Below are positions 1 through 7,522 of a DNA stretch of 39,358 nt, in pieces; position 1 is the stretch's first letter; each line of letters opens with the position of its first letter. The stretch is from NCBI GenBank assembly GCA_938041445.1, contig CALISO010000074.1:1-39358 (forward strand). The letters run 5' to 3'. The DNA is from an uncultured Saprospiraceae bacterium. Its GTDB lineage: Bacteria > Bacteroidota > Bacteroidia > Chitinophagales > Saprospiraceae. A program made the position numbers and the translations under genes. The notes beneath the pieces are model-generated. The model had not been told where the DNA came from and searched no databases. It saw only the letters and a list, made by a program, of their open reading frames with translations.

Positions 1-1190
1 CCTACTCCAAGACCTGCAATAATGTTAGTTGCTGATCCAGTCAACGATTGCTTTACGATAGACATTACTGGCTTAGTTCCAGTACCTGTATAGTGCTCAG
101 TAACCATACCGATCAATACACCTGCGACTAATCCGATGATTACTGCGATGAATATTCCAGTCGGTGTATATGTTGCACCATTGAATGTCCAAGATTCAGG
201 AAGCATCCAAGTAGCGATTAGATAAGTCATTGCAATCATAATACCTCCTGCGATAAACTCACCTCTATTAAGTGCTTTTTGTGGATCACCACCTTCTCCC
301 ACTTTTACAAAGAATGTACCGATGATAGAAGTAATGATACCTACAGCTGCTAGTACAAGTGGTAGGATGACAGCGGATAGACCACCAAAGTTATCGCTCC
401 ATCCAGTCGTTCCCATAAAGACAGCACCTAGAACCATCGTACCAATGATAGACCCTACATATGATTCGAAGAGATCGGCTCCCATACCTGCAACATCACC
501 AACGTTATCACCAACGTTATCTGCGATTGTCGCTGGGTTAAGTGGGTGATCTTCTGGTATACCTGCTTCTACTTTACCTACAAGGTCAGCTCCTACATCT
601 GCTGCCTTAGTATAGATACCTCCACCAACTCTTGCGAATAATGCAATCGATGATGCACCAAATGAAAATCCTGTAAGGACAGTTATCACCTGAGTAACTT
701 CAGCTTGATTGCCAATGCCGAACAACCCAGAGTAACAGATAAATAATGTACCCAATCCAAGTACTCCAAGTCCTACAACTCCCATACCCATCACGGCACC
801 ACCACCAAAGGCAACTTCTAGCGCTTTTCCAAGACCTGTTCTTGCAGCGTTAGTCGTTCTGACGTTCGCCTTAGTTGCGACTTTCATTCCGATAAATCCA
901 GCAAGTGCCGAACAGATAGCTCCTAATACAAATGATACAGCGACCAAAGGAGAAGATCCTTCATTCATTCCACTCCATGCCATCAGGCAAGTAACGATTG
1001 CAACGAAGATTGCAAGGACTTTATATTCTGCTTTTAGAAAGGCCATTGCTCCATCAGCAATATTATTGGCGATACGGGCCATTTTTTCAGACCCTACTTC
1101 TTGTTTTCCTACCCAAGCTGACTTCCACATTGTGAACGCCAAGGCTATCAATCCAAATACGGGAATGATATAGATGATATTTTGACTCAT
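1..1190 (-). CDS. hppA: Membrane-bound ion-translocating pyrophosphatase, N-terminal part
   Basis: Integral membrane pyrophosphatase that couples hydrolysis of PPi to pumping of H+ or Na+ across the inner membrane. The gene begins at 1190 ([13 protein letters not shown]) and leaves the window at its left edge, so about 396 residues are visible of a family length near 700-750. The family's PPi/Mg binding region is clear: [19 protein letters not shown] followed by [20 protein letters not shown] and ADLFESYVG. Long hydrophobic, Gly/Ala-rich helices lie on both sides. The region that separates K+-dependent from K+-independent enzymes (GNTTxA) is outside the window, so pump type and ion cannot be decided. 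A good Bacteroidota promoter lies upstream. Family call is very secure. Confidence 0.96.
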   Translation of the reverse strand, partial: MSQNIIYIIPVFGLIALAFTMWKSAWVGKQEVGSEKMARIANNIADGAMAFLKAEYKVLAIFVAIVTCLMAWSGMNEGSSPLVAVSFVLGAICSALAGFIGMKVATKANVRTTNAARTGLGKALEVAFGGGAVMGMGVVGLGVLGLGTLFICYSGLFGIGNQAEVTQVITVLTGFSFGASSIALFARVGGGIYTKAADVGADLVGKVEAGIPEDHPLNPATIADNVGDNVGDVAGMGADLFESYVGSIIGTMVLGAVFMGTTGWSDNFGGLSAVILPLVLAAVGIITSIIGTFFVKVGEGGDPQKALNRGEFIAGGIMIAMTYLIATWMLPESWTFNGATYTPTGIFIAVIIGLVAGVLIGMVTEHYTGTGTKPVMSIVKQSLTGSATNIIAGLGV

Positions 1191-1251
1191 AGGTTAATGT
1201 TAAGTTTTTCGGTTGATTAGATTATTATTAATAATATGTTAAAAACGCATG

Positions 1252-1281
1252 CAAAAGTAGTGTAATTTCTAAGCATTGCAA
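1252..1281 (-). promoter_or_regulatory. Promoter of the pyrophosphatase gene
   Basis: On the minus strand, TTG (1281-1279) is followed after 19 bases by TACTTTTG (1259-1252). This matches the Bacteroidota sigma consensus TTG-N19-TAnnTTTG. Transcription would start near 1245, leaving a leader of about 55 bases before the ATG at 1190. Confidence 0.7.
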
Positions 1282-1327
1282 AACTCATGGTGCTATGATG
1301 TATAACATCTAGCCTTCAGATGCTTAT

Positions 1328-1843
1328 CTATGATTTTTGTAGCCTTGTAAGAGTCTTCTTTGCTCGATTTTTGAAACCTACAGTTCCAGTGTCTAATTGC
1401 ACTGATATTTCGTCACGCAGCTCTGATTTTAGGTCGGGATGCTTGTTAGCGATTTTCTCCAATACTGTCAGAGAAAAAGATCTGATCGCTGTGGCATATT
1501 TGCTATCAAGCAGATATCCAAAGCAATACTCAAAGAGTTGACCTTCTAGATCTTCAGGGATCTCTATTTCTTCAAATATTCTTACGGTATTGCGTATCTG
1601 TGCATCGTGTTGTGCTGTAGGCAAATGATCAACCATCTTTGAAAGATATGGACGAAGAATCTGAGGAGCCTCCAACCCCAAGAACATCACTGACCAAGAA
1701 GCTCGCTGGCAAAGACGAATAGACTTAGAAAAGTAGCATTCCATCAAGTCATCCACCAGTGCAGGATTCTTAATAATCGCATCTTTGATGGCAATCGCAT
1801 CTTCTCGACTATGTCTCGCCTCTAGTGTGGATTTGATCTGCAT
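1328..1843 (-). CDS. HEAT-repeat-like helical protein of unknown function
   Basis: A 171-residue cytoplasmic protein with no signal peptide or membrane segment. The sequence is made of successive amphipathic helices (for example DAIAIKDAIIKNPALVDDLM, SWSVMFLGLEAPQILRPYLS, SLTVLEKIANKHPDLKSELR), the pattern of HEAT/ARM-type repeats, and it ends in a basic tail (FKNRAKKTLTRLQKS). No catalytic motif is visible. Such proteins usually act as scaffolds or binding partners, but no partner is evident here. It is transcribed divergently from ribA across about 70 bases. The family assignment rests on helical pattern only. Confidence 0.75.
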   Translation of the reverse strand: MQIKSTLEARHSREDAIAIKDAIIKNPALVDDLMECYFSKSIRLCQRASWSVMFLGLEAPQILRPYLSKMVDHLPTAQHDAQIRNTVRIFEEIEIPEDLEGQLFEYCFGYLLDSKYATAIRSFSLTVLEKIANKHPDLKSELRDEISVQLDTGTVGFKNRAKKTLTRLQKS

Positions 1844-1886
1844 AAGATATCTATTCGCATAAAAACAATACCACGAAAATAAGATT

Positions 1887-1894
1887 TACCTTTG
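1887..1894 (+). promoter_or_regulatory. Probable -7 element of ribA promoter
   Basis: TACCTTTG matches the Bacteroidota -7 box TAnnTTTG and lies 20 bases before the ribA ATG at 1914. No clear TTG -33 element is found at the usual distance, so this is a partial match. Confidence 0.45.
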
Positions 1895-1913
1895 TAAACT
1901 ACTTAAGATTACT

Positions 1914-2513
1914 ATGATACCCGATACGATGACAACCCATTTCCTAGAGGAGATTAGCTTACCTACTGACTGGGGAAGATATAGGATGCTAGCATTTGGT
2001 CAAGACCAAACTGAAAGATATCCACATATTGCCCTAGCTCACCCCGAGGCAGACTTATCAAGTGATGTTATTGTTCGGATCCACTCTGAGTGTATGACAG
2101 GGGATTTGTTTCATTCGCATCGATGTGACTGTGGACAACAAATGATTCAATCTATGAAAGTCATCACTGAAGGTAAAGGCGTGTTTATATATCTTAGGCA
2201 AGAGGGTAGAGGTATTGGACTTGTTAACAAGATGAAAGCCTATAATCTACAAGATGAAGGTAGAGATACTCTCGAGGCAAATCTTGATCTTGGTTTTGAG
2301 GCAGACGGGAGAAGGTATACCGATGCAGTCGCAATACTTGAGCATCTTGGTATCAACAAGATAAAACTACTGACTAACAACCCCGATAAAATCTCAGCAA
2401 TACGAGAAGCAGGTATAGATGTGATCGAACGATTACCTATTGTCATTGAACCATTAGAGGAGAACGCTGATTACTTACGTACCAAAAAAGACAAATTCAG
2501 ACACCTTTTATAG
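1914..2513 (+). CDS. ribA: GTP cyclohydrolase II
   Basis: First enzyme of riboflavin synthesis: opens GTP to 2,5-diamino-6-ribosylamino-pyrimidinone 5'-phosphate with release of formate and PPi. The 199-residue protein is a stand-alone GCH II, without the RibB (DHBP synthase) domain that is fused to it in many bacteria. Zinc ligands C60, C71 and C73 sit in HSECMTGDLFHSHRCDCG; the catalytic/GTP-binding segment RQEGRGIGLVNK is at 95-106, and the family block TNNPDKI at 154-160. ATG at 1914 follows a -7 box; a second in-frame ATG at 1929 (MTTHFL) is a possible alternative. No FMN riboswitch is seen in the short leader. Confidence 0.96.
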   Translation: MIPDTMTTHFLEEISLPTDWGRYRMLAFGQDQTERYPHIALAHPEADLSSDVIVRIHSECMTGDLFHSHRCDCGQQMIQSMKVITEGKGVFIYLRQEGRGIGLVNKMKAYNLQDEGRDTLEANLDLGFEADGRRYTDAVAILEHLGINKIKLLTNNPDKISAIREAGIDVIERLPIVIEPLEENADYLRTKKDKFRHLL

Positions 2514-2523
2514 CAATTTTATT

Positions 2524-2688
2524 ATGTCGTTTTCTAGCAGAGTCAGATACAAATCACGTCAAGAGAAATCAAAGATCTATAGCAGAAGGCTCAAGGCTTT
2601 TGCCATTATCTTTTTGCTTGCACTACTCGTATATGGATTTATGCATCGTGTCTATATCAAGGACTACATCAGCTTAATGTTTTATTAA
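2524..2688 (+). CDS. Small single-pass membrane protein, unknown
   Basis: A 54-residue reading frame that begins 10 bases after the ribA stop. The N-terminus is strongly basic (MSFSSRVRYKSRQEKSKIYS), then comes one hydrophobic helix at about residues 25-40 (FAIIFLLALLVYGFM), then a short tail ending in ISLMFY. The positive-inside rule predicts a cytoplasmic N-terminus. Tight spacing suggests co-transcription with ribA. I do not recognise a family. The basic-then-hydrophobic design and the position between genes in the same direction support a real gene, though the short length leaves doubt. Confidence 0.6.
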   Translation: MSFSSRVRYKSRQEKSKIYSRRLKAFAIIFLLALLVYGFMHRVYIKDYISLMFY

Positions 2689-2721
2689 GCCAAATCCAAC
2701 CAACCAAAATAAGACCAAACT

Positions 2722-3072
2722 ATGAGCAGTTTTTTAATCGAAGAATTTACTACCTATAAAGTCTTTCTCTATGGAAGAAAAGTTAAAGGAGAGCAAACAG
2801 ATCAAGCAATCTATATCAACATTCCTTCAGGTAAGGCGCATTTTTACTTTTGTAGTAATTATATGAAAGATAACTATATAGAAGAAAAGAATGGAAAAAA
2901 GCACTTTCATGTTTTCTTGAGAGCAGAAAAGTACCCCAATTGGATAGACCTCTTCAGAAATGAGTCGCCACTCTTCTTCTTTTATGACTACGACAGGGAC
3001 TTATGTTATATAACTACGTCTGACGAACCAGTTGGTGAAGGAGAACTCAAGTCAATCACGACCCAAGTTTAG
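2722..3072 (+). CDS. Conserved-looking hypothetical protein, 116 residues
   Basis: A soluble 116-residue protein, rich in aromatic residues (KAHFYFCSNYMKDNY, LFFFYDYDRDLCYITTSDE), with no signal peptide, membrane helix or recognisable catalytic motif. Alternating hydrophobic residues suggest a small beta-rich fold. It follows the small membrane protein by 33 bases and ends before the cysS promoter, so it may belong to the ribA transcript. I do not recognise the family and assign no function. Confidence 0.75.
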   Translation: MSSFLIEEFTTYKVFLYGRKVKGEQTDQAIYINIPSGKAHFYFCSNYMKDNYIEEKNGKKHFHVFLRAEKYPNWIDLFRNESPLFFFYDYDRDLCYITTSDEPVGEGELKSITTQV

Positions 3073-3092
3073 GTTGTCTTCACCTTTAAAGT

Positions 3093-3150
3093 CTACCAAT
3101 TCAAATGCGAATGCACTAATATTATGTGAATCAGTGCAAGTAATTGGTAG
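3093..3150. repeat. Nested inverted repeat before cysS
   Basis: CTACCAATT (3093-3101) is the exact reverse complement of AATTGGTAG (3142-3150). Inside it TGCACT (3112-3117) pairs with AGTGCA (3133-3138). There is no T-run after it, so it does not look like a standard intrinsic terminator. The right arm overlaps the TTG element of the cysS promoter, so an operator role is possible. Confidence 0.55.
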
Positions 3151-3174
3151 AACCCCCAAAATTTTCTAACTTTG
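3144..3174 (+). promoter_or_regulatory. Promoter of cysS
   Basis: TTG (3144-3146), 20-base spacer, then TAACTTTG (3167-3174): a full match to the Bacteroidota form TTG-N19/20-TAnnTTTG. Transcription should start near 3180, giving a leader of only about 16 bases before the ATG at 3197. Confidence 0.65.
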
Positions 3175-3196
3175 TCATATAATAAATATCTTTAAT

Positions 3197-4681
3197 ATGT
3201 CTAAGGCTACCTTACACATTGTCAATAACTTGACTAGACAGAAGGAAGTATTCACTCCGATTAATGATGGCTTCGTAGGGATGTATGTCTGCGGACCTAC
3301 AGTCTATAGTGATGTACACCTCGGTAATTGTCGAACTTTTGTCAGTTTTGATATCATGTATCGGTACTTATTATACTTAGGTTATAAGGTGAGATATGTT
3401 AGAAACATTACCGATGTAGGTCACCTACTTGATGATGGTGAAGATCGAATGGCTAAAGGCGCCAAAGCAGAGCAACTCCAACCAATGGAAGTCGCTCAGA
3501 AGTATGCCAATGGATTTCACCATATGATGCAGATCTTCAATACGAAGAGACCTAGTATCGAACCAAGAGCAACGGGACACATCATCGAGCAGATAGAGAT
3601 GGTCCAGCAGATTATCGATAATGGATTTGGATACGAGGCGAATGGATCTGTCTACTTTGATACACTCGCTTATGCAAAAGAGCATCCATACGGAGAACTA
3701 TCGGGAAGAGTCATCGATGAACTCAAAGCTGAATCAAGAGACCTTAAGAAACAAGGAGATAAGAAACATCCATCAGACTTCGCGATATGGATGAAGGCTG
3801 ATGATAGCCACATTATGAAGTGGGAGTCTCCTTGGTCACTGGGATTTCCAGGATGGCATCTTGAATGTTCTGCAATGAGCACCAAGTATCTAGGAGAAAC
3901 ATTTGATATTCATGGAGGAGGGAATGACTTAAAGTTTCCTCACCACGAAAACGAAATAGCACAGAATAAGGCCTCTTGTGGATGTACACCAGCGAGATAT
4001 TGGGTACATACTAATATGCTCTTGATGAATGGTAAGAAGATGAGTAAGAGTGATGGAAACACTATTACACCTCAGCAGTTATTTTCTGGAGAGAGTGAGC
4101 ACATTACCAAAGGTTATTCACCGATGGTTGTGAAGTTCTTTATGCTGCAGTGTCACTACAATAGTACGCTTGACCTGACTGACGGAGGATTGCAAGCCGC
4201 AGAGAAAGGATACTACAAACTGATGGATGCCTACAGAGCATTGACACAATTGACTTCCACATCAGAGAGCGGTAGTGATGATGAAAAACTCAATGGTATG
4301 TTGGACACTGTTGTCACAGAAATGAGTGATGATTTTAATACACCAAAGGCACTAGCGAAGCTATTTGAACTGGTCACAGAAGTGAACAAATACAAAGAAA
4401 ATATCTCGGATATCCGTAATGTTGGTAGTGATACACTTGATAAGATGAAGAAAATCTTCTTCGATTTCTTATTTGATATTTTCGGCTTGACCGAGCCTGG
4501 ACAAGAAGGCAACTCTGATAAGTTGGATGGACTGATGTCTCTTGTCATAGATCTAAGAGCTCAAGCTAGAGATCAGAAAGATTGGCCTACATCCGACTTG
4601 ATACGTGACCAACTTGCTGAATTGAATATTGTCATCAAAGACGGCAAAGACGGAACGAATTGGACCGTTAAGAATAGCTAA
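3197..4681 (+). CDS. cysS: Cysteinyl-tRNA synthetase
   Basis: Class I synthetase that charges tRNA-Cys with cysteine in the cytoplasm. The 494-residue length is normal. The N-terminal catalytic domain has the expected zinc Cys in VCGPTVYSDVHLGN (C32), the HIGH-class signature as HLGN (41-44), the further zinc-site block WHLECSAMS and FPHHENEIAQ, and the KMSKS loop at 281-285 (KKMSKSDGN). The C-terminal part is the helical DALR-type domain and a short tail (NIVIKDGKDGTNWTV). A strong promoter precedes it, and the M28 lipoprotein gene follows after 20 bases, probably in the same transcript. Confidence 0.98.
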   Translation: MSKATLHIVNNLTRQKEVFTPINDGFVGMYVCGPTVYSDVHLGNCRTFVSFDIMYRYLLYLGYKVRYVRNITDVGHLLDDGEDRMAKGAKAEQLQPMEVAQKYANGFHHMMQIFNTKRPSIEPRATGHIIEQIEMVQQIIDNGFGYEANGSVYFDTLAYAKEHPYGELSGRVIDELKAESRDLKKQGDKKHPSDFAIWMKADDSHIMKWESPWSLGFPGWHLECSAMSTKYLGETFDIHGGGNDLKFPHHENEIAQNKASCGCTPARYWVHTNMLLMNGKKMSKSDGNTITPQQLFSGESEHITKGYSPMVVKFFMLQCHYNSTLDLTDGGLQAAEKGYYKLMDAYRALTQLTSTSESGSDDEKLNGMLDTVVTEMSDDFNTPKALAKLFELVTEVNKYKENISDIRNVGSDTLDKMKKIFFDFLFDIFGLTEPGQEGNSDKLDGLMSLVIDLRAQARDQKDWPTSDLIRDQLAELNIVIKDGKDGTNWTVKNS

Positions 4682-4701
4682 ATCGATAAAATGCCTCAAT
4701 T

Positions 4702-5712
4702 ATGAATTGGAAATATCTTATTGCATTTCTCTTAGTTGGTAGTCTAGTGTTGCAATCGTGTGAGTCAGATAAAAAGACAACTACGACACAGACTAAGGCA
4801 CCAGTAGAGAAGAAGGTCAAGATTCCAGCATTTAGTGCCGATAATGCCTTTGCCTATATTGAAAAGCAATTATCATTTGGTCCTAGAGTACCGGGTACTG
4901 AAGAGCATGCCGCATGCAAGGACTGGTTAGTCAGTGAGCTAGAAGCACACGGCGCAGATGTTGTAGTCCAAGATTTCATCGCCAATATCTATACCGGTGA
5001 CAAGTGGCAATCATACAACATTATCGGCCAGATAAACCCAGAAGAAAAGAAACGAATCATCCTAGCTGCACACTGGGATACAAGGATGATTGCCGAAGAA
5101 GACAAGAATAAGAATAGACAAAAAGAGCCGATACTTGGTGCCGATGATGGAGGTAGTGGTGTAGGAGTGTTACTAGAGATCGCTAAGATTCTGAAGGAGA
5201 ATCCGATAGAAGATCTTGGGATTGATATTATCTTCTTCGATGCAGAGGATCAAGGAAAGAGAGGTCCAACAGAACCTCCAAATCTATGGTGTCTTGGATC
5301 TCAATATTGGAGTAAAAACAAACACAAGAAAGGATACAGAGCCAACTATGGCATCCTCCTTGATATGGTAGGAGGAAAGAATCCATACTTCGGAAAAGAC
5401 CTAATCTCTAAGGAGTACGCCGGAGTCCTTCAAGAGAAAGTGTGGAGACTAGCACACGGTATGGGCTACTCAGATATGTTCAGTATGGAGACAACGGGTA
5501 ATCTTGTAGATGACCATTACTTCGTCAATACGATAGCGGGCATCCCAATGATTGATATTATCAATTATACTCCAGGAGAAGACAATGGATTTGCTGATCA
5601 TTGGCATACACATAATGATGACATTTCAGCCATCAATAAGAGAACATTGAAGGCAGTGGGTCAAGTTGTCACTGCAGCCATTTATAAAGAATCAGGTAAC
5701 ACCTTCAAATAA
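4702..5712 (+). CDS. M28-family lipoprotein, glutaminyl-peptide cyclotransferase-like
   Basis: Predicted exported lipoprotein: N-terminal hydrophobic segment with lipobox LQSC, C20 being the lipidated Cys. The 336-residue body has the M28 zinc-hydrolase pattern in order: AHWDTR (H124), GADDGGSGVGVLLEIA (D148 region), FFDAEDQGKRG, LLDMVGGKN, DDHYFVNTIAGIP and ADHWHTHNDD. The arrangement, with one zinc site and a C-terminal HWHTxxDD block, is closer to bacterial glutaminyl cyclases than to M28 aminopeptidases; these convert N-terminal Gln to pyroglutamate. T9SS cargo in Bacteroidota often carries N-terminal pyroglutamate, so a role in maturing exported proteins is plausible but inferred. Subfamily choice is less sure than family. 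Confidence 0.9.
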   Translation: MNWKYLIAFLLVGSLVLQSCESDKKTTTTQTKAPVEKKVKIPAFSADNAFAYIEKQLSFGPRVPGTEEHAACKDWLVSELEAHGADVVVQDFIANIYTGDKWQSYNIIGQINPEEKKRIILAAHWDTRMIAEEDKNKNRQKEPILGADDGGSGVGVLLEIAKILKENPIEDLGIDIIFFDAEDQGKRGPTEPPNLWCLGSQYWSKNKHKKGYRANYGILLDMVGGKNPYFGKDLISKEYAGVLQEKVWRLAHGMGYSDMFSMETTGNLVDDHYFVNTIAGIPMIDIINYTPGEDNGFADHWHTHNDDISAINKRTLKAVGQVVTAAIYKESGNTFK

Positions 5713-5764
5713 AGGCATACTCAATCATAAGAAACTACCCCAAAAGCGAACGAACGCATACCCT

Positions 5765-6100
5765 ATGAAGAGAATTTTTTACATAACGATTTTATTACTT
5801 GGCCTATCTCTTAGTACATCTGCTCAAGAGCTAGTCAAGCCTCAGACTCTTCACTCAATAGAAGACGCTAAAGTATATGTAGACGCTGCAGATTATATCA
5901 ATGTTATCGTTGAATCGTATAATCCTTCTGATGATATCATCGCATCATTGCATACCGTCACAGGACGCAAATTGGATAGTCAAGTACTCTTCCAAGGTCA
6001 AGCAATATTTCCAAGTGAGTCGCTGATAGGTAGCGGTCTATATATCGTAACCTTGAGATCGGGTCCATCTGTACAATCACATAAAATCTCAATCAAATAG
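5765..6100 (+). CDS. Short secreted protein resembling a T9SS sorting domain
   Basis: Start chosen at ATG 5765 because it begins a clear signal peptide (MKRIFYITILLLGLSLSTSA, cleavage likely near SAQ); an upstream in-frame ATG at 5666 lies inside the preceding gene and would bury the signal. The 111-residue precursor leaves a mature part of about 88 residues. That part looks like a type A T9SS C-terminal domain: beta strands, a VTGRKLDSQ turn like the usual LTGRxV, then GSGLYIVTLRSG and a basic end (SHKISIK). No other domain is present, so it is almost only a tail. It lies 52 bases after the M28 gene and its stop overlaps the recX frame. Confidence 0.75.
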   Translation: MKRIFYITILLLGLSLSTSAQELVKPQTLHSIEDAKVYVDAADYINVIVESYNPSDDIIASLHTVTGRKLDSQVLFQGQAIFPSESLIGSGLYIVTLRSGPSVQSHKISIK

Positions 6101-6588
6101 ATACTCCACCAAAGAAATATCTTTCCAAACTTGATGCAATAGCAAAGCTGGAAAAGTACTGTGCTTATCAAGATCGATGTCATAGTGAGGTCAGATCAAA
6201 GCTGATTAAATTAGGAGTATACGGTGACACACTGGAGGAAGTGATCTATGACTTAATTGAAAACAAGTTTCTAGATGAAGAACGGTTTGCTCGTAAGTTT
6301 GCTCGCGGCAAATTCAGAATTAAGCAGTGGGGAAAGGTGAAGATTACAGGGATGCTCAAGGCAAAACAAGTATCTGACTATTGTATCCGTAAGGCGATGA
6401 CCGAAATTGAAGAAGAAGATTATGACAACACCCTCCGCCAAGTCCTAGAAAAAGAACATCAAAGATTATCACTCCGAGTCTCAAATCCCTATGAGATGAA
6501 GCAAAAACTCTACGCTAAAGCAATCCGAAATGGTTTTGAATCTCATCTGATAAGCGAGATATTGCCAGATATATTAGCTGGGGACTGA
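6097..6588 (+). CDS. recX: Regulatory protein RecX, start codon unclear
   Basis: RecX modulates RecA filaments, usually by inhibition. The reading frame from about 6118 encodes a typical RecX N-terminus (KYLSKLDAIAKLEKYCAYQD, then RCHSEVRSKLIKLGVYGDTL) and continues through NKFLDEERFARKFARGKFR and KQWGKVKITGMLKAK to the end. The frame is open from 6085, but contains no ATG, GTG or TTG before GTG at 6241, which would cut off the first repeat. I place the start at ATA 6097, which overlaps the TAG of the preceding gene; ATA or CTG initiation, translational coupling, or a base error are all possible. Product identity is firm, start is not. Confidence 0.82.
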   Translation: MDTPPKKYLSKLDAIAKLEKYCAYQDRCHSEVRSKLIKLGVYGDTLEEVIYDLIENKFLDEERFARKFARGKFRIKQWGKVKITGMLKAKQVSDYCIRKAMTEIEEEDYDNTLRQVLEKEHQRLSLRVSNPYEMKQKLYAKAIRNGFESHLISEILPDILAGD

Positions 6589-6737
6589 GTAACGAAACCG
6601 GAGATACTCTTCAGTATCTCTACGAATTAGGAGTAGATATGACTCATACTATTGTCTGTGAAGCTATTCGAAGGTATTTCTAATTTTTATTACTTATTCG
6701 TCGTGCCTAAAAAAGAATGAAGATTATGTTTAACCGA

Positions 6738-6749
6738 ATGTTGCAACAT
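6738..6749. repeat. Perfect 12-bp palindrome upstream of the EGF-like lipoprotein gene
   Basis: ATGTTGCAACAT is a perfect palindrome about 20 bases upstream of a -7-like box TAGTTTTG (6770-6777). Its position would suit a dimeric regulator, but a 12-bp palindrome can occur by chance. Confidence 0.35.
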
Positions 6750-6769
6750 CTCATTCAGGTTATAAATAT

Positions 6770-6777
6770 TAGTTTTG
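6770..6777 (+). promoter_or_regulatory. Probable -7 element for the EGF-like lipoprotein gene
   Basis: TAGTTTTG fits TAnnTTTG and lies 20 bases before the ATG at 6797. The nearest TTG (6741-6743) is 26 bases upstream, longer than usual, and sits in the palindrome. Confidence 0.4.
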
Positions 6778-6796
6778 TTATTCTAGTAATGAATGT

Positions 6797-7522
6797 ATGA
6801 AATCAATTCGACCATTTTTTTTAGTTTTTTTATTAGGAATTTGCATAGGATGCGAGTCAGGAGACTTATGCGACGAAGTAAATTGTGGACCCGGTGATTG
6901 TGTCGAAGGAATCTGTGATTGTCCGTGTGGATTCTCTGGAGCTAATTGTGAGATAGAGGATTTATGTTTCGGTCTAGAATGTTGTAATGGGGTTTGTGAC
7001 CCTCAAGCTGAAGCCTGCAATTGTAATCCAAACTATTATGGAGAGAGTTGCAATATTTTATGTGTAAATGGAGAATTTGCAAGTGGAAATTGTAATTGTG
7101 CGGTAGGTTACGAGGGTGTTGCATGTGAAATTAAAAGTAGAGATGGTTTTCTAGCATGGTGGAGTTGCGAACAATGGACCAGAGTTTCAGAACATGTTGA
7201 CACAACATTTCAAGACCCTTTACTAGGCTCTATAAAGATTGATTGTGGAAACAGTGTACCTGAAATTGTACTTTATCCTACAGAAAACAGCAATGGTCTA
7301 ATGCTTCTTAATTCAGGTAATAAAATTGTAGGTCAAGTAACAGGAAAAATGATCAACTTTGAATTGCAATCATTTACTGAGTTCTCAGTCCATGGTTCAG
7401 CCACAATGATCGATGACCAGAATCTAAGTCTTGAACTAAATTTTTTACAGTTCGCCACCTCCTCAACAGAGGTAGCTAGAGGAAAATTCATTCTTTTTCG
7501 TCACTGGGATGAGTGTAATTGA
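6797..7522 (+). CDS. Secreted lipoprotein with EGF-like Cys-rich repeats
   Basis: A 241-residue predicted lipoprotein: hydrophobic leader ending in lipobox IGC with C19 as the lipidated Cys. Residues of about 25-113 form three EGF-like Cys-rich modules, recognisable from CDCPCGFSGANC, CNCNPNYYGESC and CNCAVGYEGVAC, which match the EGF C-x-C-x(5-8)-G-x-x-C ending. The C-terminal half (about 115-241) is a beta-rich domain without Cys-rich repeats that I do not recognise. Bacteroidota carry many such EGF-containing surface lipoproteins; a binding role is a guess. It stands alone with its own likely promoter. Confidence 0.8.
   Translation: MKSIRPFFLVFLLGICIGCESGDLCDEVNCGPGDCVEGICDCPCGFSGANCEIEDLCFGLECCNGVCDPQAEACNCNPNYYGESCNILCVNGEFASGNCNCAVGYEGVACEIKSRDGFLAWWSCEQWTRVSEHVDTTFQDPLLGSIKIDCGNSVPEIVLYPTENSNGLMLLNSGNKIVGQVTGKMINFELQSFTEFSVHGSATMIDDQNLSLELNFLQFATSSTEVARGKFILFRHWDECN

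Noticed and set aside
5666-5764. Upstream ATG at 5666 for the small secreted protein
   Set aside because: It lies inside the M28 gene and would place 33 extra residues before a perfect signal peptide.
6560-6681. Frame after recX reading GDTLQYLYELGVDMTHTIVC and on to RRYF
   Set aside because: It looks protein-like but has no usable start codon, is shorter than 45 residues, and I know no matching family; perhaps a remnant.
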